Shown here piece by piece: positions 38,701 through 53,200 of a stretch of 64,000 bases of DNA. The position numbers were made by a program, and so were the translations under genes. Each line of letters begins with the position of its first letter. Position 1 is the first letter of the stretch. Source of the stretch: Chrysomallon squamiferum (taxonomy: Eukaryota > Mollusca > Gastropoda > Neomphalida > Peltospiridae); assembly GCA_012295275.1 (NCBI GenBank), contig CM022665.1:34030022-34094021 (forward strand). The letters run 5' to 3'. The notes beneath the pieces are model-generated. The model ran no database searches. It was not told where the DNA came from and saw only the letters and a list, made by a program, of their open reading frames with translations.

Positions 38701-40804
38701 ATAATTCACTTTTTTATGACCTTTTTTTTTTTGAAAAATGCACATTTTTTTTCTAATTATTTTTTGGCTAATAAAGGAATTGCTTTTTCAAAATAATATT
38801 AAACTACTTTTTATCTGATAACCATTTCAAACATTAGTTGGAAATAAGCTATCAATTTTAAATATAAAAATACTGAATCTGTTCTCAAGCTAAATTAATC
38901 TGCCAAATATTGACAAAAGCAAATAAATCAAAATTACATTTATGGCTGTTTGACCAATAAAGCCAAGAGAATGAAAGTTGTTGATTTGCATCCACCTGCA
39001 AAAATGTTAATTATAATCCTTAAAAAAATGTCATTATTATACAGAAATACTGCACTACACAACAAGTGTAAACTTAGAGGTGATAACATCATCATTCAAA
39101 ACTTATTTTGTTGTTTCACTGTATTGCAGGTGTCTTAAAGACTTCAAGCTTAAGAAAATGTTTTAAATCTGAAGATTTGCTCTATTAAGTTTCATGACAG
39201 GAGGTGTTTTAACTATTTAACCAGCATCAATCCTCTCAGGTGGCCTCTTTGGTCTGTTTCCCATTCCAGCTGAGTCTCATGACTGCATTATGGTATATGC
39301 TTTATTTTCCATAGGAAGGTGTATATTAAAAATCTACTGCTGCTTAATCAAAACAAGGATAGTCATGTGATGTCTATGGATTTTTTATCTTATTAAATGT
39401 GTCTCTTAACTTAAGTATGACACATTGTTAAATAACTACAATAAATTGTAATTATTCCTTCTACCATCCAAATTATATGTGATAGGTTTATAACAGTGAA
39501 AATGAAATAAAATAAATTTTTAATAAAAATAAAATAAATTATTAAAATAATTGTAATATCTATTATGAATAATAACAGCAGCAACAAGTATAATACATTA
39601 CAACTAATTATTGTAAGCTTTTATAATAAACTGAATTATTATTAATTTTTACTGGAGTTAACCAAGTCATAAAATAAATTATGGTGACTAAATTTAGACC
39701 AATGTTTTAACATGTTATAATTTAAAAACTATTGAAATTCCAACAGATTTTACAAATACAAGCAAAGATGATACTAAAATGTAAACCAATAACTAGTGAA
39801 GACCTTTAAAAAATTTGCATCACTAAGAATACAAAGTTTGTTTGCCTCGAAATTTAAATTATGATCAACTGATATATTAGTGTATGAATCCACCAATGAA
39901 AAAGACAGTAATGAAATGACAAAGGAAACACATTTGCCTGGAAAAGTAAATTTAAGTGACTGTTATATAATGCTGAACCAATGAAAAGGTGTGAAACAAA
40001 AATAATAAAGAACATCAATGCCGTGAAGTACAAATGCAGGTTTATGTTATGTGTGGCATTAACCAATGAAAAATCCTGTTAGCAAAAATTATAATAAACA
40101 AATTATTAACGGTGTAAATAAATTCATTTTATGACCATTCCAACTGTAGGTAGCTTCCTGAAATTTACAAACAAAATAAACTAAATAATTTCTCAGTTAC
40201 AGGGTAATACAGATCAATTTATATGGCCATATTGACTGATATGTAAATTTGTCTTGCCCTGTTTTGCTGACAGATTGAAAGTGTGTGTCACACTGCCTCC
40301 ACTGACTAAACTGACACACTAGGTAAGGGCAGGGCTTTATGATAGACATATTTTCATACGGATTTTGGGCAAATCTTCAGGATATTTGTCATATTTTGTC
40401 AGCATAGCTGTCTGCAGTGCTTCCAATCCCTCATGCCTGCGCCTCGCAAATATTTAATAAGAAAAAATATTCCTGAGGACAAACACTGATCTTTGAGTAT
40501 TTCAATAAACAAACACGAGCAACACTTGATGGCTGTGTGCTAACCGATGTCTCACTCTTAACTCACATGTCAGCTGGTGAAAAAATCCAAATGAAAAACA
40601 ACAAAGCAATCGTAGCTGGTAACTGTGAGTCTATGGACCACCAGGCTGTTGCAGTTTAATAATGACATTTAATGATATTGGATGATCACACATAATAAAA
40701 CGACATCAGAGAGCAAAGTGCTTGTCTGAAGCAGTATCTATCTGCTTTGGTTAACCCATGACATTATTTCTATTACATATATATTTGTATGTGAATGCCT
40801 GTCT

Positions 40805-40856
<52 letters not shown>

Positions 40857-43800
40857 AAAACCAATATACCGTATTTCACATAAAAATGATTATCAAAAGC
40901 CATTTATGCAATAATTTATATTCAGTGCATTTAAAAGCTGCTTAGATATATGTACATAATACATTTCTGATGTTGCATTTTCAACAGAAAATATTGTAGG
41001 ATGAAGGTTCACTAACGTGTGTATATATGTATGAACATCACTGAATGTATGTGAGTACATTTGCATGCATACAAATATTTAATACATTTATTTATATGTG
41101 TTTGTACATGAAAGAGAGAGAGTAATTTGGTTCTTTCTTATATTTTAACAATTTTGAATGAAAGAGCTTGAACAGATTTGTGAAGCTTTAGAAATAAAAA
41201 TATCAAAGTAACTACATAATGTAAGAAGTTATTATTATTCAGTTTGTATTGTTTTTATTATAATATTATAACAATTATTAGCAAATGTGTTATATTAGCA
41301 TAAGTATTTTGAAGATAGCATCACCAGGTTATGAAAAATTATAAAAATTACATGAAGTAAAATATACTTGTCTCAGTTATATTTATTTTCAAAGTATGAC
41401 AGAAAATGTACTTAATTCTACTGCACTTATTTTCAAAGTATGTTTCAAATAAAGGGAAATGAAATGAACAGGATAAGAAAAAAATGGAGATGAAGAGGTA
41501 AAAATCAGAAACTTTATTGTCAATGTATAATGTAAACTTACCCCAGTGAATGCCTGACTGCTCTTTATTGATGCGCATTCGTCACATTGTTCACGTTTAT
41601 AATATTTGAATTATTTTTTTACTCTGAATGGAGTCAGAGTTAATGACTTAATGCATTTACTTGTTGTTTTCATGTTTGTCAGTCACAGACTAAGCTCTGA
41701 GTCAACAATGTCTGTGTGACTCAATCAGAAAACATCCTGATGGAATTGAGCCAGGTACATGATACGGTGACAGACATGTTGGGTGATAGGATCACTCTTC
41801 TTTAGTACACCCACTTACCTGTTTCCGGTTCCAACAAGTGCCTTATGATCAGTTTATCAAAGGCTATAATATGAGTCTTCCTGTCAATGACCAGATCCCT
41901 CAAAGGTAATAAATAGTATGTGTATTATTTTCTATGGGAATGAACATAGATGTTGCTAATTGAAAATGAGTGTTTGGAGTGGTGGACATTTTGTATTTTG
42001 ATTTTCCTTGTCTTTTGTTCTTAGGTTTTATTATGCAATTTATGTATTTACTTGCTTATTTTATTCATTTCTTTTGATTTTAGAAAAACAAAAATGATTT
42101 TCTTTTAATTTAGAAAAAACAAAATTAATGCTTTGTTAGTTTTTGGTTATTGTTTAAACAAAAAGAAGACTCTTTACTGTGACATATTTTTCAAATTGTC
42201 ATCTATTCATGTAATGAAGACGGGTAAGCCTAACAAATACATAAAACAAATTTAATAGTTTTGTACCTGACTAAAAATCTCATGGACATATGGAACAAGC
42301 AATGTCAGCAAAATCTCAAACACTTAGTTGTTTCATACTGCTCTCTTAAAACTACCTAACAGTAAATACTGTGGACGAGTATAACTAATACAGTATACCT
42401 TCTGTAGTTTCAAACCAAAAAGTTAATCCACAAATTCAACATGGAGGAGCATAATTAATCTGATAATAGCTATGCTAATGTTAATCAGGGAGTCATTAAG
42501 GGTATTGTGTTACCAGGGACAAACAAAACTCCATTTATCCTAGACGTCCATGATCCAGTGATTTTCGCCCCTCCCAACACCTGTACATGCCCCACTGGCA
42601 GATTATCACAGTGATTCCTTTAAAAATCACAGATCCACAGAAAATCATGTCACCATTTCTGTTCATTTCAATTATACGGATCAAATATATGATCATAATC
42701 ATTGTGTGGATAATAGAACAAGATGAGACCAAACTGAGTGTCCGCCTAAATTCCAGTGTTTGCCTGTCACCCTCCCAGGAAGAAAAACTTAAGTGTCAAA
42801 CATACACAGGTGTGGAAATGTACACCAGTGTTTTGGAAGGAAAGAAACCTAAGGGGGGTTTATAGATATACTGAAAGACAGACACAATAGAAAAACAATA
42901 TTAAAATATACAGAAAAATATTTTATAAAATGTCTACATTATTGTCTCATGGAATACTGTTTTAATGTCAGTTAATGTTATTACTTGTCTTTTAACAACA
43001 TGTAGTCTATAATCTAACTGATATTAAATTTTGTTTCTGTAATTTTTCACAAAAATGATAATAAACCAATACTATTTTACTGAATGTCCAGCTTATTGTC
43101 TTTTTTGCATGATGAAAACTTGTTGCTGCTCTCCTAAATTTAATTTTTTATATTACTATTAGTTATCTCAAATTTATCTTTTAATGACATCTTATCTTCA
43201 TTTATAATAAAACTGATATTAAATATATTTCCTAAAATTATTCACATTATCTAAAAATATAGCTAAAAAAAAAAATATCTTGTTGTTGTTGTTTTCAGTA
43301 AGGACTAATATATATATATTTGTTCATATAACCAAGTCAAATCTTTACTACAGGTTAAGGATCCTTTATTCAAAATACAGAAATCTGAAAAGTTATGACA
43401 GTGATATGTTTCTGTTTTTTTATTTTTTTTTTGAAGATAAAATCTTTGTTTTATGCCCAAAATTAAAAAAGAAATAAAAATATTTTAAAAACGTAATGCA
43501 GACCATTTACATAAGCTGTATATAAAATATACCGGAAATTCGTATTTAAACTAAGATACTGTTCTCAGGCTGTCTCTTTATTTTCAAAAATCTGAAACAC
43601 TTCAGTCCATCCAATTCATTCAAATTGCAACATTGCTGTGAATTACAAAATGGTTTTACATTCCACTAAAACCATCCAGCAAAGTTTTATACACCAGTTT
43701 GGGTTTTTTTTTATTTATTTATTTTTTTTTTTTCTATTTTTTTTGTTTTGTTTTTGGTATGTGTTTTTTACATATACACGTAAACAGAAATAAATATAAT

Positions 43801-45387
43801 TAAAAGAAGACTGATAAATAATTTGTTTAAACACATTTTAAAAGAACCTATATATTTCTTCAGTTGATATTTTCTTAAAGGCTAATTACTGGTTGAAGCA
43901 GGACAGTCTGTAAACCAATCAAATTCCACATACACCTTTAAAACATCTGAAATATTTCAATTTGCAGCATTTGTAAAATCCCAATTGACAACATATGTTA
44001 CATTCCATTCACAACATTTAACTGTTACATGCAAGAAATTTTTCATTAACAGATAACTGTAAAATTTGTTTTAATTTGACTGTTTTCACAGCAGGTAAAT
44101 GATTCAGTACAATACAGCAAATTCACTGAATAAACTGTGTAATAATAACAATGATCAACAAGCTGGTAGTATGAGGGTGTCGTCCCATCTGATCGAATTC
44201 CTGGTTTCTTTATTCTGCTGCCATAAAGTTGGCACTTGATTCTAAATTGTTTTGGTAAATCGATTATGTAACATCAACCGAAAGCAGAACAAACGTTCAC
44301 TACTCATTTGTTGTAGACTATTTACGTTTCCGGCACAGCCAAGATGTTGTAGGTCCTGAGATCGATCTTTTTCTTCTTCTTCTTCTTCTTATCATCATCA
44401 TCATCATCATAATCTTTTCTCTTTTTTAACGGAAAGGAAATGTTGATAGATCAGAAATGACCAGATTAAATAATAATAATAATGTTGATGATGATGATAT
44501 TGATGAGTATTATAATGTGGATAATAATAAAAATAAAAAAATAAATTTTATCGTTGATTAAAAACACATTTCATTAAACACGCATCACAGAGAAAATTCT
44601 AGATTTGTACAATATTATTATCACACTGTACCTATTACTGAACTTACTTAAAACGTGTTTTTAATATGATATTGTTTAGATGAATACCTTCTTTATTTAT
44701 TGTTTACATTTAAATACATTCAGTACATGGATTATTTCGAGATTTTCATATTTGCATACTTTACGCGATAAGCGTATACCATACTACAGTATTACCTCAG
44801 ATTAACGATGTAATTGGTTCCAAATTTCCGGTAGTTAAGTGAAATATCGATAAGCGGGAGACCAAAAACAGTGGTTACGTTCTTCGCGATTGAAATTTGA
44901 CATAAAAAGAAATGTTAAATAAGGAGAAATAAAACCGCAGTTTAGTAATAAACGATTTAATAGATAATAGATATTAAACAAACAGTAAATCATTTACAAA
45001 TCAATTTATACAAATAATTATATGCCGCTCATTGTGGGTTCATTTGTGTGGGCTCTGTGTTCATTTAAGATGTATTTTGTTTCTAACGTTATTGACTTCC
45101 GTTTCTTTTTATCGTCAGCATTCGCCGGTGTACTGTTGTTATTCGTTTTGATACATTGAAAGGGTAAATCACAAAAGTGTTAAGTTTAAATGGAAGCAGA
45201 AGAGACAAGAGAATCTGAACATCACATGTACGTATGACGTCTTCGTGTCAACTGTTCAACACAGCTGAGGGAATCTCGCGAATGAACGAAAAACGAACGA
45301 AAACGGACTTAAACATATGCATTGTACCCATTTGTATCATTTATTTCGAGAAATTAACTATTAAATGTCTATTTATATAACTGGTAA

Positions 45388-45430
<43 letters not shown>

Positions 45431-48400
45431 TAATAAAATAAAAATATCGTTAAAGCAGGATATTGTTAAGCGAGGTATTACTGTATCTATACAATAATAA
45501 TCGGTTTCCAAATAATCTGGAACAGTTCATTATAATGACTGAGGTAAAAACATGCATGTCAATAAGACCACTGAACCATATTTAGCCTTTCGACATACTG
45601 GAAATTCGACCAGATATAGATGTATGAAATATAATACATTTACATTAGCCCAATCCATTATCAAAGCTATTACAAGGAAAATTATAACATTTTACAAATT
45701 AAAAGATAAAATTATAGAAAATAAAAATGTATTACAAAAGTTTATTTCACAGTAACATACTACTAATAAAAACTGCCCCTCTACAAACTGAACATAATTT
45801 TCGGGAAGCAGTATTATTTATGATTCATTTTACTGAAAATAATACATTTGTTTTAATTTTAAACGTTTTAAAAATATTTTTCATAAACAAGAAGTAATAT
45901 GGCAAGAAATGATAATAATGCAAAAATGAGAAAATATATATATATATACTGATAGCAAAAACAATAGCATCAAACATGAAAAAGAAGTAAAATATTAATA
46001 GTAACAAAAACAAAAAAAAAATAATTATAAATAAATAAAAACAACAAACCCCACTGCTGACTAATATTACTGTTGCTACTATTATTATTATTAAAAAAGT
46101 AAAAAAGAAAAGAAAAATATCCAAAGTACATATGTTATGGGTAGTTGTATGTGTCTGTACTTACTATTATCATTAAAAAAGTGAATTTAAAAAAATATAT
46201 ATTCATAAAAATAATAACACTACAACATTAAGTATTTAAAGGTTTTTGGTGTATGTGTGCCTACACATACATATTACAAAACTCATTCTGAAACTAAATA
46301 CTAACATCAACATTTCTAATCATTTCTGGGTGTGTCAATCTGAAGGCATGGATTTATTCCTACAACTGTTATCTGATACTGTGTTCTTTGTGCGTTGTGA
46401 TGGAAAGCACAAACACTGGTTGAAATGAGCACAATGGTAATGTAGTCCTAGGTGCTCTGTTTTGATATGAGGAAAAACAGACAGTGTAATGACTGATGTT
46501 GACAATTTGCTTCCAAGTGGCCCTCCTCTGAAAGTGAGATACTCACATAGTTAAGCAACTTGAGATTACAAGTGAGCTAAGCTGTTCTGGAATTTTGAAA
46601 GGATTACCAATCTAAATAGCTTTTTAAATGAGCTTTCAGTACTTCAGTGAAAAAACGTTTGTCAATTTTGACAGATGTAAAATGTATCACTCAGACTTCA
46701 GGATTTTAAAAATTACTTGAAAAGCAAAATAAAATTATCTTTAATCATTTTGTTTTTGTTCCTTTTTTTAAATTATTTTTATTATTATTATTATATATTT
46801 TTTTTTATCTTATTTTTATATTTTTGACTGGTATTTAAATTTTGTTTAAATATCGTAGTTGCTTTTTAAAAACAACATATAATTTATTTATAAATCAAAT
46901 TCTATCTGAATTTCAAACTAGGTAACAACAAAAACAAAATTATGCCTTCTTTAATTTATTTAATTTAAATAAAGGCTATAATTTGAAACATAAAATAAAA
47001 TGTTAAAATTCGTTTTTAATTAAAATGGACAAATCATTAGCAAATATTAATTTTAGAATTAATATTTAATTATATATAGGTCTATATAGTATATTGACTC
47101 TACTGATTTATAGCATTCTAAAATGACCAAACAACTAAACAACTGCATAAATAAATAAATGAAAGTCTAATGAGTTGTATTTTCCTATTGGGTATTTGTG
47201 AAATAAATACTTATATTATAATGATAATTATAAGAAAGGAACCAGTTACAGAACACAGGTTGGAATGAAAAGGATCAGTCTTGCTCCTTGTTAAACACTT
47301 GTTTTTAAACAGATAACAAAATCTTCATTAAATAATTAATCTCTCATTTTTTAAATAAAGTAAATCAGAAATAAAGCTATAAAAACAAAAAATCTGATAC
47401 TTGAACATTTCTAATAGAACTGATTCTAAAATGGATATGACTCCACAAAATAAAAATAATGACATGAAACAATTGTTTTTTGTCGTATCTAGATATTTAA
47501 TGGATATTTAATTATGAGCACATTGTTTAAATAAAAGAACTATTAAAAAAATTAAAAACCGAATGAATCAGATACATCAAGCAGAAAACCAATGTCTGAA
47601 ATATATATGTCAAAACAGGTTTTTGTAATGGATAAAAACCCAGACATATCTAATTAATTGCACAGTATTTAATGAGCAAATCAGACAATGAGTAACTGTT
47701 AAGCTCTTAAAAACACTTTATTATCCATCTTTGAGAGACATTTTGTAAAGAAATCGATGTCAGACATGGATAGGCATATAAACACAGCTCCTTGTCAGAA
47801 CTGGAGAATGACAAAGTACACAAATACTGATTAATTACACAGTATTTAAAAAGAAGATGGCGACAGTTAACAGTGATGTTCTGAAAATAATCTGACACAC
47901 AGAGATATAATTATTTTGAAAAGAGAGTAATGAGGGTGAAATTCTATAGTAGTCTGACTGATGGCAGCAAACCTATAAAATGTATAATTAATTATATATT
48001 ATTTTAAAATAAGATAAACAATCCGTAACTACTGAATTCTAAAAAAATAAAATATATTTTGATATATATATATATCGATATTGTTTATAGAAAATAGTAT
48101 CTGAAATGAATATGGGATCACTTCAATGGGATCTTTAAGAGCATGGCAGAATTTTAAATTAAGTGCAGGTTTATTAAAAAGTACAGATGGATAGTAACAA
48201 CTAAATGTTAATAATGTGATACATCAACATATTCTGTCAGGTAAATAGTATCAGAAATTGATACTTTAAAAAACACCTAAAAAAACAAACAGTTCTTTAG
48301 ATTAGAAGACTCAGATAGATAACAAAACATGTAATTAATTAAATGTTATTCAAATAAAAGTGAATAGACAAGAAATATCTATGAAACACTTAACACATAA

Positions 48401-50212
48401 TAATTTGATATATCACAACATTGTCTACTGAGGACAGCATCTGAAAGAGATATGTTAGAGACAACAGATATTTGAATTAGATGTTTAAATGGATTAAAAA
48501 TAATGATATATGTAATTAACTGCACAATGTTTAAACAATGTGTAAACTCTTTAGAAAAAAAAATTACTTTTTTGATGCACTAAAATATTCTTTAGGCAAA
48601 ATAGTGTTAGAAAAGAGATTTTTCTTGTGATACCAAGATTTTTTAAATGGATTAAATGGATATATAATTAATTGTACACTATTTTTAAAAAGATAGATAG
48701 ATAGATAGACAGATAGATAATAATAATAACAATAATAAAAGCTATAGTGTAAAATAATAGTCTGATATATTAATTTAGCGTTAAGGAGAACAATAATAAT
48801 GAAAAGGACATGTCAAAGAAAAACAGCTTGTTGTTATCTCACTAGTATTTTTAAATAATTGATAAAACATTTTAAATTTAATTAGAGAGCTTTTACAAAA
48901 AAAGAAAGAAATAACTTATTAAAACTAAAAATCTTTAAATATAATGACAGAGCAATAAAATTAAATTTAAAAATAACTTCTTGTCATTAATTTTATTGTT
49001 TCAGATTTACCATTTTTATCTTTTTATAATAAACATTAAAATCTTATAAAATTATCAGTTAAAAAATAATGTCTTCTTGCCATTACTTTTATGTTTCAGA
49101 TTTACCTTTTTATACCATTTTAATTTTTTTTACTTATAATAAAAATTAAAATCTTACAAAATTATCAGTTTAAAAAATATATCTTTTTGATATTACTTTT
49201 ATGTTTCAGATATTCTATTTTGTACTATTTTGATTTTTTACTTATAATAAAAATAAAAATCTGAAATAAAAAATTAAGTCTATAATAAAATATAAAGCAA
49301 AGATAATTTACCAAAAAATTAACTATGACATAATAATATTTTTTTTTTTTAACAACTTATTTAAGAATCAGGTATTAATTTGCATCAACATCTAAATAAT
49401 GAATATTGTTTTTATTGTATTATGGGTAAATTTTTAGAATATGTATCTATAACAAAACTGTTCAAGAACAAAGATCATGGTAAAATGTCTAAGTGAGAAC
49501 AAATTAACACATCCATAAATGTACATAACAAATAATATCTTCTTTACAACTACTACTATAAAAATATTGTAAAGAGGATCCTGAGAACTAGTTTTCTTTT
49601 TCAGCAAGATAAAACTTTTCACCAAGAGCTGTCACATTTTTAAAATGTTTTAATTTGTAAATAGCATTTGGAGACAGGATGCTGTTTTCTGGTATTCTGA
49701 ACTATCACCATTGTGGATAGCAATGACACTGGTATTGTTTGTCAACACAATGGAAACACATGATGTAAGCTACCATTAACATCAATACAAAGAGGAGATT
49801 TTATTATCTCATGAAAGTCAATATTTGTTGTTTGGACATGAGCCTTTAAGTTTTACATTTATAAAAATTCATGTCGCGTCAAATTCATATTGTCGACCAA
49901 CAGACATATTTTTGGTTTCTCTTTGTGTGTGCACATCTTAGTGCCACATTGTCTGTGAAGTTTTTCAGTTACAGTGCAATCACATATTTAACTTCAGGGC
50001 TTGAAAAAATGTGAAGGGAAGGAAAAATGTAAATTTACCTATTGATATGCAACAGGTTTATCTGAATTTTATTTCTATTTACGAGAGTCTGTTTGCAAAC
50101 ATTTTTGTTTCCTTTGCTAGTTTTTTGTATGTTTATATTATTATTTATGTTTGTTTTGCTATAGATTTTTATTATTTATTTTTGTTTATTCTTTGTTATT
50201 TTTTATATACAT

Positions 50213-50248
<36 letters not shown>

Positions 50249-53200
50249 TTGTTTTTGATCATTGTGGATGCAAATATATCCTTATTTTTTCTTCTTTTTT
50301 TAATCAGATTTATTTATTTATTATTTATTTATTTATTTATTATTATTATTATTATTAATTTACAAGTGTTGTTGTTATAGCTGTTGCTGCTGCTGTTATT
50401 CTTGGATTATTATTATCATCATTTTTATTTTTACTGTTGATAATATTATTTTAAATGTATTTTTTTAATTCTTATATTCCTGAAAGTTTTGTTTTTACTT
50501 TTATTTTTGGAGCATTTTTTAAAATCTATTTATTTATTTATTATTGTTAATATTATTATTATTATTCTTTTTTTTTTTTTTTTTTTTTTTGCTTAATTAT
50601 TTTAATTTATTTATTTTATTAAATGCTTTTAAATTTTTAAAATTTGTTTATTCACTTTTTGTTGGTTATGTTAATTTAATTTATTTTAATTGTTTTCAAT
50701 TATTTATTTATTTATTTATTTTATTTTATTTTATTTTATTTTATTTTATTTTATTTTATTTTATTTTATTTTATTTTATTTTAAATTGTTTTAAATGTTT
50801 TATTAAAATTTATTTTTATTAATTTAATTGTTTATCATTAATATTAATGTATTTTTTTAATTATAATTATTATAGTCAGTTTTCAGCTACACAATGTTCA
50901 CAAACATATAAACCAATTCAGAGAAAAAAACATCCAAAAGATTATCAAATAAAATTATTCAAAAACAAAATATAAATAAAATAAATTGAATATTGTTATT
51001 TTATTATTGTTTTAGTTTTTGTTTATTTGTTTATTTAAAATATATTTATTAATTTATTATATATTTAACTATTTATTAATATAATATAATATAATATAGC
51101 ACAAGTTAAGTTAAAAAAGAAGAAAACTGTAAAGTAAAAAAAATAATAATAATAAAAAAAATAAACTGAACTAAACTAAAATTTAAACTTATGTTATTTA
51201 CAGTAACAACATTGTTGAACACTACTTCATATTAAATTTTTTTCTGCTAAGCTATATTACATACTATATTTATTTCAGTTCATTATATATCTATATGTAT
51301 ATAAGTATGTAGATTTACTATTTATATCAAAATTAAATATATAAATATTTTTTAAAATTAAGCAAATAAAACCAAAATATGATAATTATTAAAGTAATAA
51401 CTGTAATGTTATTCAGTGAAATACATTTAGTTGTATTCACTACATTATATTAAATTATGGTATTTATATTACATTATTTTGCATGACATATTATTTATAT
51501 TTTTATATTTGTTTGATATTAATGTATTAAATTATGTTGTGTTATGAAACATTACATTATGTTATGTAATACCTTACATCATTTTACTCTGTATTACATT
51601 GCAGATTACTTATTTTATAAAATATCTTATGTTTCGTTATATAATATTAACATCCTGTCCCATAGAATTATATTTGTAAAAGTATATAAAGATGTATATT
51701 TTTAAATTCAATTGTTTACTGCTTTAACGTAAATCTTTAGAAGTAGATTTCTTTTCCAAAATGAAAAAGCAACAAGAATAATAATAATAATACTCTCGAT
51801 AGATTTAATCATTTTGAAAATAAGTATTTTTTTTGTTCAGTTAGTGGAATGAATATATATTTTTTTTTATTTAAATATTTTTACCAAAATGAAGAGAAAT
51901 GACAAGAAAAAAGATAAAATTTTGCCTCATTGTCAAATAGGAATTTTTAAATATGGAAAACAAACTTTGTAACTACCATTTATAATAATAATTTTTATCA
52001 TTTTTTGTAATTTAAAAAACTAACAAATTATGTAATTATCTTGTACATGCAATAATACTTTTAATGTTTTGGGTGGGGGCTATTTTAAAAACAAAATCAT
52101 GACATTAAAATCTTGAATTGATAATAATAATTACTATATTCTGATTTCTAGGTAAAAAAAAAAAAAAAAAACACAAAAACAATAACAAAACTGATAAATT
52201 TCTTTGAAATATTTATGCAAATAATACTATAATTATGTAATTTCATTAAAATGAATTTTTAAAAAGAGGTTTACAATACAAATAATAATTATTCTGTTTT
52301 ATAGATTAACGAAGTCACTGATTAAAATTGTGTTTAAAAAGTCACAAAAGTGATTTTAAAAACATTTTTTATGTGTCAAAACATTTCCTATTCAACAATG
52401 AAAAACCAACTGAATGAAAACAAAACAAAACTAGACCAGACTCAGAAATACAGATATCAGTAAGGCCATTTTTTTTTTTTTAAAGAAATAAAAAGATCAT
52501 AAATATTTACCACAAGTCCAAGAGACTCTAGAAGGAAAAAAATACAGTATAATCCCAAAGACACAAACTGAGATTTTACCCAGACAAGTTACTTGAGTTA
52601 AATGAGAAAAATGTTGGGCTTTAGGCTTAATAAAGTAGGCTTGGTGTTCATCAGACTTGATGGCTAGCAAGGATGAATGACTTGTCTCCATGTTGGAGCC
52701 AAGCTGATGCAAACAGTGTGAGTGTTCAACACAGACAGGGGCCATTATACCCAGCAATCTACATAAGTTACTGGCTAGGCAAACAAAAGAATTTCTTTGT
52801 GGTCTCGACAGATTTTTATCTCTAGAATATATCGTGGGATATAAATAAAAGATAAAACCTCTGGTAAAAATTAGTTTAAATGAATTATTTAATAAATGTC
52901 TGTATGTGTATATTTTGTCTTCATTCTTTTCAGAAACAGTAACATTGTGTTATAAATCAAATGTAAATATCATAATAGCTCAAGGGAGATAACTATGTTC
53001 ATACATTTGATTTGTTTGAGTTTTGAAATGAATGTGTGGATATTTTATCTCACAGAAATTATTATAATTATGATTATTATTGTTGTTATTGATTCTGTTG
53101 TTTTTACTAATACTTTTAACTTTATATTTTTTTGTTGTTGTTGTTGTTGTCAGTTTTATTATTGCTGTTGTTGTTCTTATTATCCACTTAATTATTTAAT

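Noticed and set aside
40250-40340. Possible hairpin with TGCCCT/AGGGCA arms
   Set aside because: Only about six paired bases at long distance, not significant.
44158-44350. tRNA-derived SINE or tRNA-like segment (GATCGAATTCC resembling a B box)
   Set aside because: No convincing A box at the right spacing, no cloverleaf and no poly-A tail or target duplication.
47400-48860. Evenly spaced repeats that might recall a CRISPR array
   Set aside because: Units are long, AT-rich and strongly diverged, with no conserved short repeat and no cas genes, and they lie in an animal intron.
50544-50822. 92-codon hydrophobic open frame
   Set aside because: It is produced by poly-T and (TTTTA)n runs.
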